Assembly (NCBI RefSeq): GCF_002776525.5
Contig: NC_045439.1
Location: 162,413,016 to 162,477,015 of the forward strand
Source: Piliocolobus tephrosceles
Taxonomy: Eukaryota; Chordata; Mammalia; Primates; Cercopithecidae
Length of the DNA stretch: 64,000 nt
Direction of reading: 5' to 3'
Position 1 is the stretch's first letter; each line of letters opens with the position of its first letter. The notes below the pieces were generated by a model. It worked only from the letters and a program-made list of their open reading frames with translations, did not search any database and was not told the DNA's origin. The translations under genes and the position numbers were made by a program. This document shows, in pieces, positions 9,276-20,700 of this stretch.

Positions 9276-10339
9276 GGTTGACACTAGTTAGAGTCAAGAA
9301 GAGACCAGTGATAACCCTGTCTACGGGACCCTGTGATGGCAGCCCCGTTCACAGCGGCACACACCCGAGTTTCTGAAGGCAAAGGCAAGGCCTGTGGGCA
9401 GCTCTTTCCCTGGCATTTCAAAGGCTGGCTTGTTTCTTCTGGGGCCGAGCCAGTTGCTTCCTCCCGTGGGATGCAGGCAGCTTGATTGGAGTTTCAACGC
9501 TGCACACACTGCCCAGCTGGGAGGCAGCTGGAGGCAGATTTATTTGAAGAGAGGATGTAATGACTTCCTGTGGCTGCCAGGAGGACTCCAGATACACAGG
9601 ACGGGATGCTCCAAGTTCACCGGGAGCTTCCATTTCCCAGAAGATCCATTTGTCTTGCACCCTCAGCCTCTCGTCAAGGCAACACTCTCACCAAAGGCTC
9701 AGGAAAAGCGCATTTGTTCAACATCCAGCATCACACTACGCCTTCATCTCCCGCCCGGGTGATTTTCAATCCACTCTGGCTCTGTCACCATGCCGTGTTA
9801 GGGAAGGCAAAATCACTTGTGTGTCAAAGCACAAATCATGATGCACACGTCAGGTGAATGCCCACACAGCCCCTGTGTTACACGCGTTTAGTGTTAAGTT
9901 AAAAACCTGCCTATGCTGACACAAGTTCTCCAAGAAACCAAGGCTTCCAGATTGCTGGGAAATGGGGCAGCCCCAGAATCGTGCCCGGAGCATTTCCAGC
10001 GGAGCCTGGCTTCCAAAAGAAGTGTTTGTTAGTGAAGCCTCCTTCTTGAGTCTCGGACTGAAACCATTCTTCCTGTTTATGTTTCCTTTCAAAAACACTA
10101 CACATTGGGTACAGCGCACACTAAGGTGAGGGGTGCACCAAAATCTCAGGAATCACCACCCAAGAACTTATCCACGGAACCAAACACCACCTGTTTCCCC
10201 TAAAACATAGTGAAATTAAAAATTTAAAAAGGCTTCAATAACGAACCAGAACTATGGTTTTTAAACAAAAAGCCATTTGGCTGTCGCCCTTCTACAAAGG
10301 TAACACGTGATTCTGAGCAGAAGGAAGAACTGCTTCTAC
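9276..10339. other. Low-copy DNA upstream of the first CpG island
   Basis: About 1 kb without recognised repeats. Several overlapping open frames of 60-120 codons occur on both strands (for example 9394-9762 plus), with no recognisable protein. It could be unique intergenic DNA or part of a transcript starting at the island. Confidence 0.45.
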
Positions 10340-11225
10340 CTCCGAAGGCCTACGGAGGAGGCCGCCCGGGCACGGAGGCTGCCCCTTTTCTGTGCCAACC
10401 GACCCCTTGAGGCCTGCCCTCCCCAGCACCTCGGCCTGTGCGCAGCCCTGAGGGCCTCAGGACAAGGCTCACCCTCAGCCCCATCGGAACAGCCTCACAC
10501 CCCATCTCCTGGGTCTCCCAGGTAACAGTCCTTAGTTAACTCCTTTCATGAGGAAAGGCTAGAAGCTGAGACGGGGCAGGGACCCCCATTTTTGGAGGGC
10601 CTGCAGGGCCCCCGCCCCCAGCACCCCCAAGACGGCGCAGGGACCCCCATTTTTTCCGCCCCCAGCACCCCCAAGCGCGGAAATCCAATATCCCAGCTCG
10701 GTTCCATAACAAAGTCTCGGCCCCTGGAAATAAAGCCCATCCTGGTAGTTGCCACACAAAGCAAGAGCGTTTCCAGGTGGGCGGCGGGAAGGCTGTTCAG
10801 GGCGGGGGCTGCGCGGGGTCCGCAGGCCTCCCGGTCACGCGGGGCCGCAGACGCGGGCGCGGAGCCCGAGCGCGGGCCGGGGCGGGGCGGGTAGCGCGGG
10901 GCGGGCGAGGCTGCCAGTGCGCCCCGTTTCTGCGGCCTCCAGCCGTGGGTGGCGCTGTCTCCGGCTCCGGCTCTCCACCGGCGGGGCCCGGCTGGTCTCC
11001 CTGGGAACAGGCGTCCACACCAGCCGCCCTGGAGAAGCGCCCACCGCCCGCCTCCAGGACCCTCCCCGCAGGAGCCGCGCCGGCTCGCCCGTCCTTCCTC
11101 CCTCGCGCCGGGGAAGGTCCCCAGGGGGCGCGCACGGTGCCCAGCGCAGCTGCCCTCGGCCTGTCGTGTCCTTACCACTTCCCTCCTCAGAACCCGGCCG
11201 CTCCCGTGGCCTCTGAATCCAAGAT
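10340..11225. promoter_or_regulatory. CpG island 1, candidate promoter
   Basis: Dense CpG and GC content over about 0.9 kb, strongest from 10770 to 11160. SP1-type GC boxes ('ggggcggggcgggt') lie at about 10879-10892, and an AAGATGG (YY1-like) word at 11221-11227. Surroundings are AT-rich or repetitive, so the block stands out as an unmethylated promoter-type island. Long open frames on both strands here (for example 235 codons minus, 310 codons plus) result from GC bias and have no recognised domains. Direction of transcription is not determined. Confidence 0.7.
10570..10675 (+). repeat. Two-copy tandem duplication at the CpG island edge
   Basis: The unit starting 'gacggggcagggaccccca' at 10570 is repeated from 10631 ('gacggcgcagggaccccca'). 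Both copies end in 'cgcccccagcacccccaa'. The first copy carries an extra 16-17 bp in the middle. Confidence 0.85.
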
Positions 11226-11261
11226 GGACAGCGGTGGCTTCGGCCTTCTCCACTGGGGCGC

Positions 11262-11475
11262 TCTTTCCCTCTCCTTCCTTCCCTCCATCCCTTCCTTCCC
11301 CCCCCCTTTTCCTTCCTTCCTTCCCTCCCTCTTTTCTTCCTTCCTACCCTCCCTCTTTCCCTTTCTTCCTTCCTTTCCTTCCTTTGTCCCTCCCTTCCTT
11401 CCCTCCCTTCCTCTTTTCTCCCTCCCTTTTTTGCTTCCTTCTTCCTTCCTTCCCTCCCTCCCCTCCCTCCCCTGG
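11262..11475 (+). repeat. (CCTT/CCCT)n pyrimidine tract, ~210 bp
   Basis: Almost pure C/T on the plus strand, made of CCTT, CCCT and TTTC words. The mirror-like composition could form a triplex (H-DNA), and it sits just beyond the CpG island. Open frames across it on both strands are low complexity. Confidence 0.95.
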
Positions 11476-11935
11476 CAGCAAGGACCCCTTGGCCTCCCCC
11501 TAGAAGGCCTCCATCAGGTCCCCTCACACCTTCTGAGGCCCATAAACACCCCCAGGTCTTCCTGCTCACAGCAAATCGCCCCAGTCTCCACCACGGCCCC
11601 GCCAAGGTCACAGCTGCTGCCACTCCATGGCCCCAGCGCAGAGCAAGGGCGGTGCTGTGGAGAGGACAGGCCCTGCCTGCGAGAGGCCCCGGGGGAGAGG
11701 GAAGCCTAAAAAAACAAATCAGCCGCGCACGGAACTCAATGGGCCGCCCCCTCCGTGTGCTCCGCAGAGAGGTGGGTTCTCCAGGCAGCGCGCAGCTAGG
11801 GGTTGTCCAGCCGAGGTGGCTGAGGGGCGGGGGCTGACTTTGAGACGTGTGTTCCAGGGCGAGGAGGAATTTAATGGCAAAGAGAGGATGGGCGTGGGAG
11901 ATCCAAAGACAGTATCCATGGGTTCCACTAGTTTC
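11476..11935. other. GC-moderate flank of CpG island 1
   Basis: Low-copy sequence with scattered CpGs but no recognised repeat or gene. A 103-codon plus frame (11627-11938) and others overlap without recognised homology. It could contain an exon of a transcript from the island; this is not shown by the sequence. Confidence 0.4.
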
Positions 11936-12330
11936 TAAAATAATTTTAATAATATATATTTTTCCAGAAAAATCATCCATTTTGTGAAATCTATTTTTTA
12001 TCAGCATGTAATAGTCTAATATCTTTAATCTTCTTTACCTCTGCTACTGGATTCCCTTTCTAAATACTTAATTTTGTTAATTTTTCCTTTCCCATTCTCT
12101 TTCTTGATGCCAAAGCTCTACCTGTACTATCGATAATGTTTACCCCCCAAAACCACCTCCTGGCTTACCAGTTCTGCCATATTTAGTCTTCTAATTTTGT
12201 ATGCTTGCGTTTATGTGGTTCAGCTCTTTCCTCCTCTCCTGTGTCACTTTGTTCGCCTATTATTTTTCCTCAATTTGAAAACAATTAAAATAACTAAGTC
12301 TAGACATTATTCCCAAGCACAGCGTCAAGG
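11936..12330 (-). mobile_element. Antisense old L1 fragment
   Basis: T-rich text such as 'tttttccagaaaaatcatcc' and 'aattttgttaatttttcc' is typical of antisense L1M ORF2. It starts abruptly next to the GC-richer block. Confidence 0.6.
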
Positions 12331-12490
12331 CCTGCCGTGAACTCTGAGGCTGCTGTGGTTCCCGGAGCTGAGCAAGCCGCCTGCGGGCCCGAGAGGAAGG
12401 CATAGCCAAGCCCTGGAATGGGAGGCGAGTTTGCTGTGCGTCCTGAACAAGTAGCCAACCTCTCTGGGCCTGACCTTCCTTTAAAACAAT
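12331..12490 (+). mobile_element. MIR SINE remnant (sense)
   Basis: The core words 'gaacaagtagccaacctctc' and 'tgggcctgaccttcctt' match the conserved MIR region (ttgggcaagt...cctctctgggcctcagtttcc). The flank is decayed. Confidence 0.6.
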
Positions 12491-12856
12491 ACTTCCTGCT
12501 AAGAAATTAAAAATGTATAAAGCAGTGCCTTAATACTTTGTAATTCTGTACTTTGTCAATGTTCCTGAAATGGTGTACATTACTGTTTTTGACACTACTA
12601 CTGCAAATTCTATTACTACGACTACTACTATTACTTTTTTTATTCACTTTTTGAGAGAGGATCACTTTTTCCCTCTCATTTTTATTTTGCAATTAATGTA
12701 TTGTGGTCAAAGACTGGAAAATAATTGAAGAAATGTTGGAAAATATCCAGTTAGTAAATCATTGAGATTGTCTTCCTGGCTTAATACATGATGAATTTTG
12801 TAACTGTTTTGTGGACTCTTGAAAAGGCATCTTTTCCATAGAAAATGGAGAGAACT
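12491..12856 (-). mobile_element. Antisense old L1 fragment before the Alu
   Basis: The words 'atgtattgtggtcaaagact' and 'gtaactgttttgtggac' fit antisense L1 ORF2. An ACT-rich microsatellite-like patch lies at 12595-12640. The 16-bp Alu target duplication begins at 12841. Confidence 0.55.
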
Positions 12857-13184
12857 GGCTGGGCGCGGTGGCTCACGCCTGTAATCCCAGCACTTTGGGA
12901 GGCTGAGGCGGGCAGATCACCAGGTCAAGATATCAAGACCATCCTGGCTAACACGGTGAAACCCCATCTCTACTAAAAATACAAAAGTTAGCTGTGTGTG
13001 GTTGCAGGCACCTGTAGTCCCAGCTGCTCGGGAGGCTGAGGCAAGAAAATCCCTTGAACCTAGGAAGGAGGAGTTTGCAGTGAGCTAAGATCTCCCCACG
13101 GCACTCCAACCTGGGCGCCAGAGGGAGACTCTGTCTCAAAAAAAAAAAAAAAAGAAAGAAAGAAAGAAAAGAAAACAAAACAAG
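12857..13184 (+). mobile_element. Full-length Alu (S/Y type), sense
   Basis: Begins 'ggctgggcgcggtggctc' and ends in an A/GAAA-rich tail. The 16-bp target duplication 'gaaaatggagagaact' is perfect at 12841-12856 and 13185-13200. It lies inside the antisense L1. It shows moderate divergence. Confidence 0.95.
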
Positions 13185-13200
13185 AAAATGGAGAGAACTG

Positions 13201-13640
13201 CATGTCTAAGAATTCAGTGCTCAGAGACAGACAGTGTCATGAAAGTCTTCCATGGCAGTGAAGTTTCTATTAATTTCCCCTTATATTTTCTGATTAAATT
13301 CATTTTCTATATTCTGATGCAATATTTTTGGCAATTAGAACTATTACGTTGATTGTCTCATTGAAGTTTTAAATATGAGCTCTATAAAATATTCTCTTCT
13401 ACCTTTTCAATTGCATTATTTAAGTTGTATTAGCCATTTATTTTTATTCACAAGTTTTAATTCTCTCAAGTTACCCTGATCACAGTTTTAAAGTGGAATC
13501 CAGTTGGAAATTTAATTCTTATTTTTTATTGGCTATTTTTATATACTCTTGGTTTAGGTTCTGAGGTTTTTATTTCTTTTTTTATTTATAGATTTGCCAA
13601 AAAATAAGGAGAATAAATCTATATATCTCAAGACAAAAGA
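13201..13640 (-). mobile_element. Antisense old L1 fragment after the Alu
   Basis: T-rich L1-like text continues after the Alu ('gattgtctcattgaagttt', 'atttttattcacaag'). Similarity fades by about 13.6 kb. Age and subfamily not determined. Confidence 0.5.
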
Positions 13641-13884
13641 TAAATAAATGAAGCAGTATCCTTTGATCCACCTATGTAAGATAAAATAGAAAGTTTTAAT
13701 TTCTCTGACATCTCAAGATATTTTGTAGTCTTCATTAATTCAATACGAGATTTTAGACTCAGGTTGTATTTGTTAAATTCTTATTATTTACAATATATGT
13801 CATCTGTTCAGATATGTTTGGAGAAAGATGACATCTGATAACTATAATAATATCAGGTTACATTTGTGAGTGATTACATCAGGC
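13641..13884. other. AT-rich low-copy segment
   Basis: No gene or clear repeat recognised; probably unique or very old repeat DNA. Confidence 0.35.
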
Positions 13885-13990
13885 ATTTTGTGTGGTTCAA
13901 GAGTGTTAGCTAATCCTTAGAGCTAAGGAAACTAAGGCCCAGAGAGGCTAAGTAACCACCCAAGGTCACACAGGAGGTTAATAACAGACA
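13885..13990 (-). mobile_element. MIR SINE remnant (antisense)
   Basis: The words 'aaactaaggcccagagaggc' and 'ccaaggtcacacagg' are the reverse complement of the conserved MIR core. Ends are decayed. Confidence 0.8.
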
Positions 13991-14103
13991 CAGACAGGTT
14001 TCTGTAACTATAGTAGACATGTGAAACTTGACTGGATCTGAAACTGGAGCTCTGGAATCACAGCCATTTCCTCTCAAAGCTTTGTCATTGACTGTTCAGG
14101 AGA

Positions 14104-14140
14104 TGGATACCCAGGAGTTGGATACCCAGGAGTTGGAAGT
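14104..14140 (+). repeat. Short tandem duplication (~16-bp unit)
   Basis: 'ggatacccaggagtt' occurs twice in tandem, with a partial third unit ('ggaagtcc'). It falls in the 64-codon frame 14028-14222 but does not support a gene. Confidence 0.8.
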
Positions 14141-14879
14141 CCTCTTAATTTTGTTTCTATTTGTGTGTATAAAATTCCGGAATTCTTGTAGAAATGATAT
14201 CTTTCTTTATCTTTGTAATTAAAATTGCTGACAGGCTGTGCCTTAGTTAAAATATCATTCAGTGAACTGGGACACAGGAAGTATATGTTCCATGTACATC
14301 CCATAATCCATTTCTCTGCTTTTTTTTTCTCTTCAGGTATATTTTCTTCAACTATGTTTTGATTATTGCCACTGTTTATTTCCTTTTTCATTCAATCATC
14401 TTGTATCAAAGTGAAGTCCACCCAGAACGTGTTTCCCAATGAACAGGCTTGTAGACTGTCACCAAGTCCCTCAAATCTGTTCACTGAATGCTGGTGTCAC
14501 CTCATCCCCAGCTAGAAGTGAAGGCCTCATCGCGTGCATTGCAGATGAGGTCATTTGCTGCCCCTGCCTCTCTCTGGCAGCAAGGAAGAGAGTCCATGTT
14601 ATCACACAAGTTCAAGGGCCCACATCTGAGGCCTTCAGGCCCCCCACGTTCTGCACTGAGAGCCTCCTGCTGTGCCCGGCCACCCAGCATCGAGTGGGGA
14701 CCAGCGTAACCTCTGAAGCCAGGTGTGGACGAAAGTCCTCTGGTCCCTTGGAAGGTACCTTTGTGTGGTGCAGGCAACTTCCAGGGGTAGACCATTTCCA
14801 CTTCTCTGATCTTTGAACCAGCAGTTGTAGCTGGATTTCAGCCACTGAAGCACACATGAGACCATTTTGGTTCCTCAGT
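14141..14879. other. Low-copy segment, nothing recognised
   Basis: Mixed composition. Overlapping open frames on both strands at 14439-14865 (up to 125 codons) have no recognisable domain or homolog. No RNA gene seen. Confidence 0.4.
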
Positions 14880-15275
14880 TATTATGGCTGAACTGTGTCC
14901 CTAGGAATCCATATGTTGAAGCCCTAGCCTTTGGGACCTCAGAATTCGACTGGATTTGGAGACAAACTCTTTAAAGAGGTGATTAAGGTAAAATGAGGCC
15001 CTTGGGATGGGGTCCCTATGCAAGAAAACAGGTGTCCTTATAAGCAGAGGAGATCTGGACACACAGAGAGGCAGCCGGATGCACACACAGAGGAAAGACC
15101 CTCAGTGAAGATGCAGCAAGGCCAAGTCCGCAGGCCACAAGAGAGGCTCAGGAGAACCAGCCCTCCTGGCACCTTGGCCTTGGACTTCCAGGCTCCTGAA
15201 CGGTACAGAAATACACGTCTGTTATCTGAGCTACCCAGGCTGTGGTACTTTGTCCTGGCAGCCTGAGCAGACGAT
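14880..15275 (+). mobile_element. MLT1-type MaLR LTR (sense)
   Basis: The order 'atggctgaactgtgtcccta' ... 'ccatatgttgaagcccta' ... 'ggtgtccttataagcagagg' ... 'ccttggacttccag' ... 'ggtactttgtcctggcagcc' follows an MLT1-type ERVL-MaLR LTR along its full length. It is diverged, solo and non-coding. Confidence 0.85.
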
Positions 15276-15351
15276 GACAGCAATCCAGCCCTCCTTAGTT
15301 TGTGGTTTGTAGATATTCTCTCCAGTCACTTGCTCAAAGGAGTTTTTAGAA

Positions 15352-15353
<2 letters not shown>

Positions 15354-15397
<44 letters not shown>

Positions 15398-15404
15398 TGT
15401 GTGT
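15354..15404 (+). repeat. (TG)n microsatellite
   Basis: About 20 or more TG dinucleotides with one TC interruption near the end. It is likely to be length-polymorphic. Confidence 0.97.
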
Positions 15405-15917
15405 TTATTAATAAAAAGCCGGGCCCTCTGGGGCTGGCGCCCTGGGCCACGTGAACCAGGAAGCTGGCCCGCACGGCAGGGTTAGCTCTGCCGCCTCCAG
15501 GATACGCCGAGTGTGGCCTGGTGACCCCACGGTCGGCAGCCTGTTTTCTTCACCTCTGCCCATTGCATCAGTGAAGCTCTTCGTCTGTCACGTGTTCTGT
15601 TCTCCTCTGACTGCAGGGCCCATGCTGCCCAGACGCCCAGTTCTCAGATGACTTCGTGTGTCATTGGCTCCTGTTCTGAAGCAGATCCCATACCTTTGGA
15701 GATGGTATGAAAAATCTATGACAGCAGATTCTCTCCAGTGTCTTCTCCTCACGCCTCCTCTCCTCGTACTCAGTGCTGCATCCCTTGGAGACCCATCACT
15801 CAGGTTATTTTAATTACTTCCTGCAGGTGGACCTGTCTGAGGCCACAGTCCCAGGCTCTGTGCACACGCTGCCAGGCACCACTCCCAGGGTCCTTTGAAG
15901 TCAGCAGGCCGGCATCT
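15405..15917. other. Low-copy segment between two MLT1 LTRs
   Basis: GC-moderate sequence. No gene, RNA or repeat family recognised; open frames of 60-84 codons only. Confidence 0.4.
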
Positions 15918-16267
15918 GTCAGCTCAGGCCGCCGTGACAAAGCACTGCAGGCCATGGTTTCCCATCAAAAGCCTGTTTTCTTTCAGTTCTAAAGGCTGGA
16001 TGTCTGCCATCAGGCCAGGGCAGGGCTGGTTTCCCCTGAAGCTCGCTCCTTGGCCGTTTCCTCCCTGTGTCTTCACGATGTTTTCCTCTGTGAGTTTAGG
16101 GGATCCCAAATCCCCTCTTCTGAAAGGCTGTGGCCAGACTGGATGAGGACCTTCTTTTAACTATGACCTCCTTTTAACCACCTCGTAAAGGCCCTGTCTG
16201 CAAACACAGTCACATTCTGAGGTGCCGGGGATTATGGATTTTGCAGGGACACGGTTTAGTCCATAAC
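15918..16267 (-). mobile_element. MLT1-type MaLR LTR (antisense)
   Basis: Ends 'acggtttagtccataaca', the reverse complement of the LTR start (tgttatggactaaaccgt). The internal words 'cctgtgtcttcacgatg' and 'ctgtctgcaaacacagtcac' follow the family order in reverse. It lies in opposite orientation to the copy at 14880, with about 640 bp between them. Confidence 0.85.
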
Positions 16268-16474
16268 AATGTCCAGCACCAAAGCTTTGCCATGTGCCCC
16301 TGAATGGGCTACCTCCTGGCCCATCTTCTTGGGCACTGCTCTTGCTCCAACATTGAGTTTACTCCTTGAATTCATAATTTGCCTTTGTAGTCTGTCACCC
16401 ATGAAATCCTAGAATTTCTGTTGCTATCAGTATGTCCAATCTTTTTCCATTTTAAAATAGTTTATCCCTGGCTT

Positions 16475-16606
16475 GCTGTGGTTCAGGCCCACGGTGCTGT
16501 GTGTACATGCAGGTAATTACCCTTCTCAGTGGCACTGGTCTCACTGTGGTTCAGGCCAACGGTGCTGTCTGCACATGTAGGTATATACCCTTCTCAGTGG
16601 CACTGG
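16475..16606 (+). repeat. Two-copy ~68-bp tandem duplication
   Basis: The 64-bp unit running from 'ctgtggttcaggcc' to 'cccttctcagtggcactgg' occurs at 16475-16538 and 16543-16606 with a few differences. Confidence 0.9.
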
Positions 16607-17839
16607 AGTCGTCTGCCTCTTTGTCTCAGAAGGCATTGTGCATGCCATCCCTTCTCCCCTCACTCCTGCCATCCCTATGCCCCTTCCTTTTCTCCGTCCC
16701 ATCTTCCCACCTCGTGCCTGCTCTCTCCTTAATACTTCATACCTGCTGAGATGTTTCTGTAAAGCTGAGCTAAATCACAGTATTCAATACTTTCCCCTGC
16801 TTAGTCACCTTCAGAGGCAGCCCAGGATGTGCTGAGTGACATCGACTGCACAGCCCATGTCTCTTCCACTTGGCCGTTCAGCATGATCTCCCCTCTTCTC
16901 GACATGGCCAGCCCACACCGGCCTCTGTGGCCACCCTCCCCATGGCAGGCAGGCGTGGAGGCAGGCTGAGGCACCTGTCCCCTGAGGCCTGCAGAGGCTC
17001 TCTCTTCTGCGCTTCTCTGAGGATGTCGCTCTGCCCTGCTCAAGGAGTACTAGACCCCTCCGTCTGCTGAGGTCAGCCCCAGCTGATGACTGCGCTTGGC
17101 ACCCATGTCCTTCATGGGACAACCTGGTGTCTCGGGGCAGGGGTCTCCTCTGCACCCTCTTTATTTAATCCAGCAGCTCCTCAGAGCTCAGGAGCCACTC
17201 TGGACTTCTCTGGGCAACAGGAGGGCAGCTTTCTCCAAGCCCCCTCACCAGGGCCCACAGCAGCAGCAAAGAACAGACCCACAGGCAAGTGTGGCAGTGG
17301 GGAGCATGAGGTGGGGCGATGGGGGGCACCGGAGAGCACTTCCCCCCACACCAGCCCTGCCACTTTCTCCAGTGGGAGCTTCATCCACACATCTCCATCG
17401 GCGCCCAGCCTTTCTGTTCCACACCCTAGAGGTGTCTGGTGGGCTGAGCTTACAGGCGGGCATTGGCCCTACCCTGGCCAACCCTAAGCAGGGCAGCTCT
17501 AGCACCCCCCTTCCTTGTCACTACTGCTGGACTATGCTCTGGGCTCAGGTGAGGCTATGGGAGAGCAAGAAGAGTCCTGCTTAACATCCTTAAAACAGGT
17601 TACACTTAATAAATGCACAGAAAAAACACTAGAACGATAGTGGCAAGGGTGATTTCTAGGGAGGGAGCGATAAGGGAACAGGGAGATGCCCTGGTTTGCT
17701 CTCTGCTTCCACATTGTCTGACTTTATCATTTTACAGTGAGAATGCATTCATGCATTGCATCTCTAGCTGGAAAAATGCACTTAAAATTAGTGACTATAT
17801 GCTAAAGGAAAAAAACCAAAAAATCACCTACCAAATGCT
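16607..17839. other. Low-copy segment up to the first gap
   Basis: GC-moderate DNA with overlapping frames on both strands (for example 17096-17584, 162 codons), none with a recognised domain. No clear repeat seen. Sequence is cut by the gap at 17840. Confidence 0.4.
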
Positions 17840-17939
17840 NNNNNNNNNNNNNNNNNNNNNNNNNNNNNNNNNNNNNNNNNNNNNNNNNNNNNNNNNNNNN
17901 NNNNNNNNNNNNNNNNNNNNNNNNNNNNNNNNNNNNNNN
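17840..17939. other. Assembly gap (100 N)
   Basis: A run of exactly 100 N, a conventional unknown-length gap. It adjoins a run of more than 30 T from an antisense Alu tail, probably the cause of the break. Confidence 1.
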
Positions 17940-18254
<315 letters not shown>

Positions 18255-19559
18255 GTGCACATTTTATTCATATGCACATTTTTACTGCAGGGAAATCACA
18301 GAGTACACAATATTCTTTACCATCAGGGGCTTATCAGAGTGGCAGTCAAGCTCGAAACTCTAGCCCCAGTGCCTTGGAGAGTCTGTAAGCCATGAGCTGC
18401 CCCAGGGTCTCTCTCGCCTGGCCTGGTGGCTCAGAGGTCGGGAGCACCTGGAGGGTAGGAGCCACACCTGTCTGCAGAGGGCCTGTTGACCATTCTGACT
18501 GCCTTATTATTTGCTGCTCTGAATTTCCTATTCATGGAAGAAATTAGCCAACCCTAACTGGAAAACAGACAGAGGTACTCGTGACTCTTTCTCAGAAAGG
18601 AAGTCTAGAATAGTAAAGGCAGGGAAGCTCTTTTTAACAAGCCTGTGATGAACCACATTCTACAATATTTTGAGGCCTATTAGAGTGGCCTTTTAGTGTA
18701 GAATACCACATTTCAGGAGGAAAACTTAAAGTACAAATAATCCTTATTAAATTGACCTTCTTTTAGAAATTCAGATTTCATGTTTTTTAAACTCTGGCAG
18801 ATCATGATCACAATGGCACTGGGGATATAATTCCATCAGTTAACTTTAGTTTTTAGGATCAAACCTTTTGCTGACTGTGAAACCATGAAAGTCTAGTGGG
18901 CATTTTAAAATCCAAATGACTTTTCTTTCCATTTTTGCAACACTGTTTGGTAGAGTTCTCGCTAGGCAGCATTCATTTTTCTGTTGCTAAAACGAGCTCA
19001 TATGCACCAGGAGAATGTGACCATAAAAAAGAAAGAAAAACAAAAGAGAGGAAGGTCCCATCAGAAGAGTGTGTGTTTGGTGAGGTCACTCCGAGGGGAG
19101 GTCTGGGGCTGATTTGACAATGTCACTCCGGGCCCCTTTCCTAGCACGTGGTTTGAAGAGCAAGAGACACCACACAGAAGACATGCCCTTGCATATCTGT
19201 TTTTAAAGCTGTAACGTTCTGCTTATATCATTTTAAATTGCATATCTTGTAGAAAAAAAAAAAGGTGTGGTCATGTCAGAGGTCATGGTGTAGCAGGAGA
19301 GAAGAAAAGTTGTGGAAATTTCCCAGGGCCCTCGTCCTTCCCACACAGCAGAAAAGCAAACACAGAGGAAAACGGAAACTAGAGCAAGTGAGGAAAGCTG
19401 CTGAGAGAATCTGCTCTTGCCTGGAAAAGGCAAGTGGCAGAGACTTGGAAAAAGGATTAGACTTTCTACATTGATAGAAAGTTATAAATGAGGCTTCTTG
19501 CAGGAGGTAAAAAGAAAGACAACATGCAGGAATTTCACTTAAGCACTATTATACTCCGA
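18255..19559. other. Low-copy segment, ~1.3 kb
   Basis: No repeat, gene or RNA recognised. Short frames at 18935-19117 and 19233-19474 look random. Confidence 0.45.
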
Positions 19560-19675
19560 GCATTGTGCTACGAGCTATGTATGCCTCTTTTGAAATTTTT
19601 ATAACAGCCTGGAAATGGTTAGATAGCATTATCCCCTTCATTACGGAAGAGAAGACTAAGGCTCAAATACGGCTC
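19560..19675 (-). mobile_element. MIR/MIR3 SINE remnant (antisense)
   Basis: The words 'gcattatccccttcatta' and 'agaagactaaggctcaaa' are the reverse complement of the MIR 3' half. Very diverged. Confidence 0.6.
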
Positions 19676-19724
19676 TAGAGAGATGAGACAGAAGTTTACT
19701 AAAACTGTTAGGCATTAAAGTACT

Positions 19725-20545
19725 GGGGTTTCCCTCAGTACTTAAAATGTCATCATTGATTTCTAGGTTCATATCTTTGTGGTCAGAAAAGATCCTTGGT
19801 ATGATTCTAATCCTCTTAAATTTGTTAAAACTTGTCTGGTGCCCCAATATGTGGTCTATCCTGGAGAATGTTCCCTGTGCACTTGCAAAGAATGTTGCTT
19901 TTGGGTTGAATGATCTGGATGTGTCTGCTGGGTCCATTTGGTCTACAGTGGTGTTCAAGTCTCCTGTTGCTTTGTGGATTTTCTGCCCGGATGTTCCATC
20001 TATTATTGAAAATGGAGTATTAACATTTCCTACTATTAAGTATTGCTGTATGTGTCTCCCTTCAGTTCTGTCATGCTTGCTTTATATATTCAGGTGCTCT
20101 AATGTTGGGTGCATATATATTTATAATTGTTATATATTTTGGGTGGATTGACCCTTCCATCATTATATAGTATCCTTCTTTGTCTCTTGTGACAGTTTTT
20201 TACTTAAAGCCTATCTTGTCTGCTATAACTATAGCCACCCTTTTCTGGTTTAGTTACCATTTGCACAGAATATCTTTTTCTATCCTTTTACTTTCATCCT
20301 ATGTGTGCCCTTAAATTTAAAGTGAATCTCTTATAGACAACACCTTGCTGGATCTTGCTTTTGTGAATCCATTCATCCACTTCATGTCTTTTGATTGGGG
20401 AATTTAAGCCATTTACATTTAAAGTAATTACTGATAGGGAAGGATTTACTATTGCCGCTTTGTTCACTGTTTTCTGTTTGTCTTATAGCCTTTTTGTCCC
20501 TCTTTTTCTCTCTTGCCATCTTGCCTTGTGTTTCCTTGTGTTTTT
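19725..20545 (-). mobile_element. Antisense L1 fragment (ORF2 5' part)
   Basis: Highly typical antisense L1 text ('atgtggtctatcctggagaa', 'tgtgcacttgcaaagaatg', 'aatccattcatccacttcat'). The reverse-strand frame 19656-19958 is an L1 ORF2 piece. It is truncated and inactive. Confidence 0.9.
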
Positions 20546-20700
20546 GTTTATACTGATATGCTTTAAATAAGATCTAGAGACCTGCTGTACAGAATTATAC
20601 CTATAGATGACAATACTGTATTATACACTCAAAAACCTAAGAGGGTAGATCCATAACAAAAATATGTCCTTAGTGAAAGAAAGGGTTAAAGTAGAGTTAG
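20546..20700 (+). mobile_element. Possible L1 3'-end remnant
   Basis: 'gacctgctgtacagaattat' and 'acaatactgtattatacact' resemble a common L1M 3' end in sense. Short and diverged; uncertain. Confidence 0.4.

Noticed and set aside
10546..12007. Long frames (235, 310, 390 codons) over CpG island 1 and the CT tract
   Set aside because: They result from GC bias and the pyrimidine repeat; Pro/Ser/Arg/Gly-rich with no domain, and opposite strands are open at the same time.
15354..15404. TG run as a CRISPR or regulatory array
   Set aside because: Simple dinucleotide microsatellite; no spacers. CRISPR arrays do not occur in this genome type.
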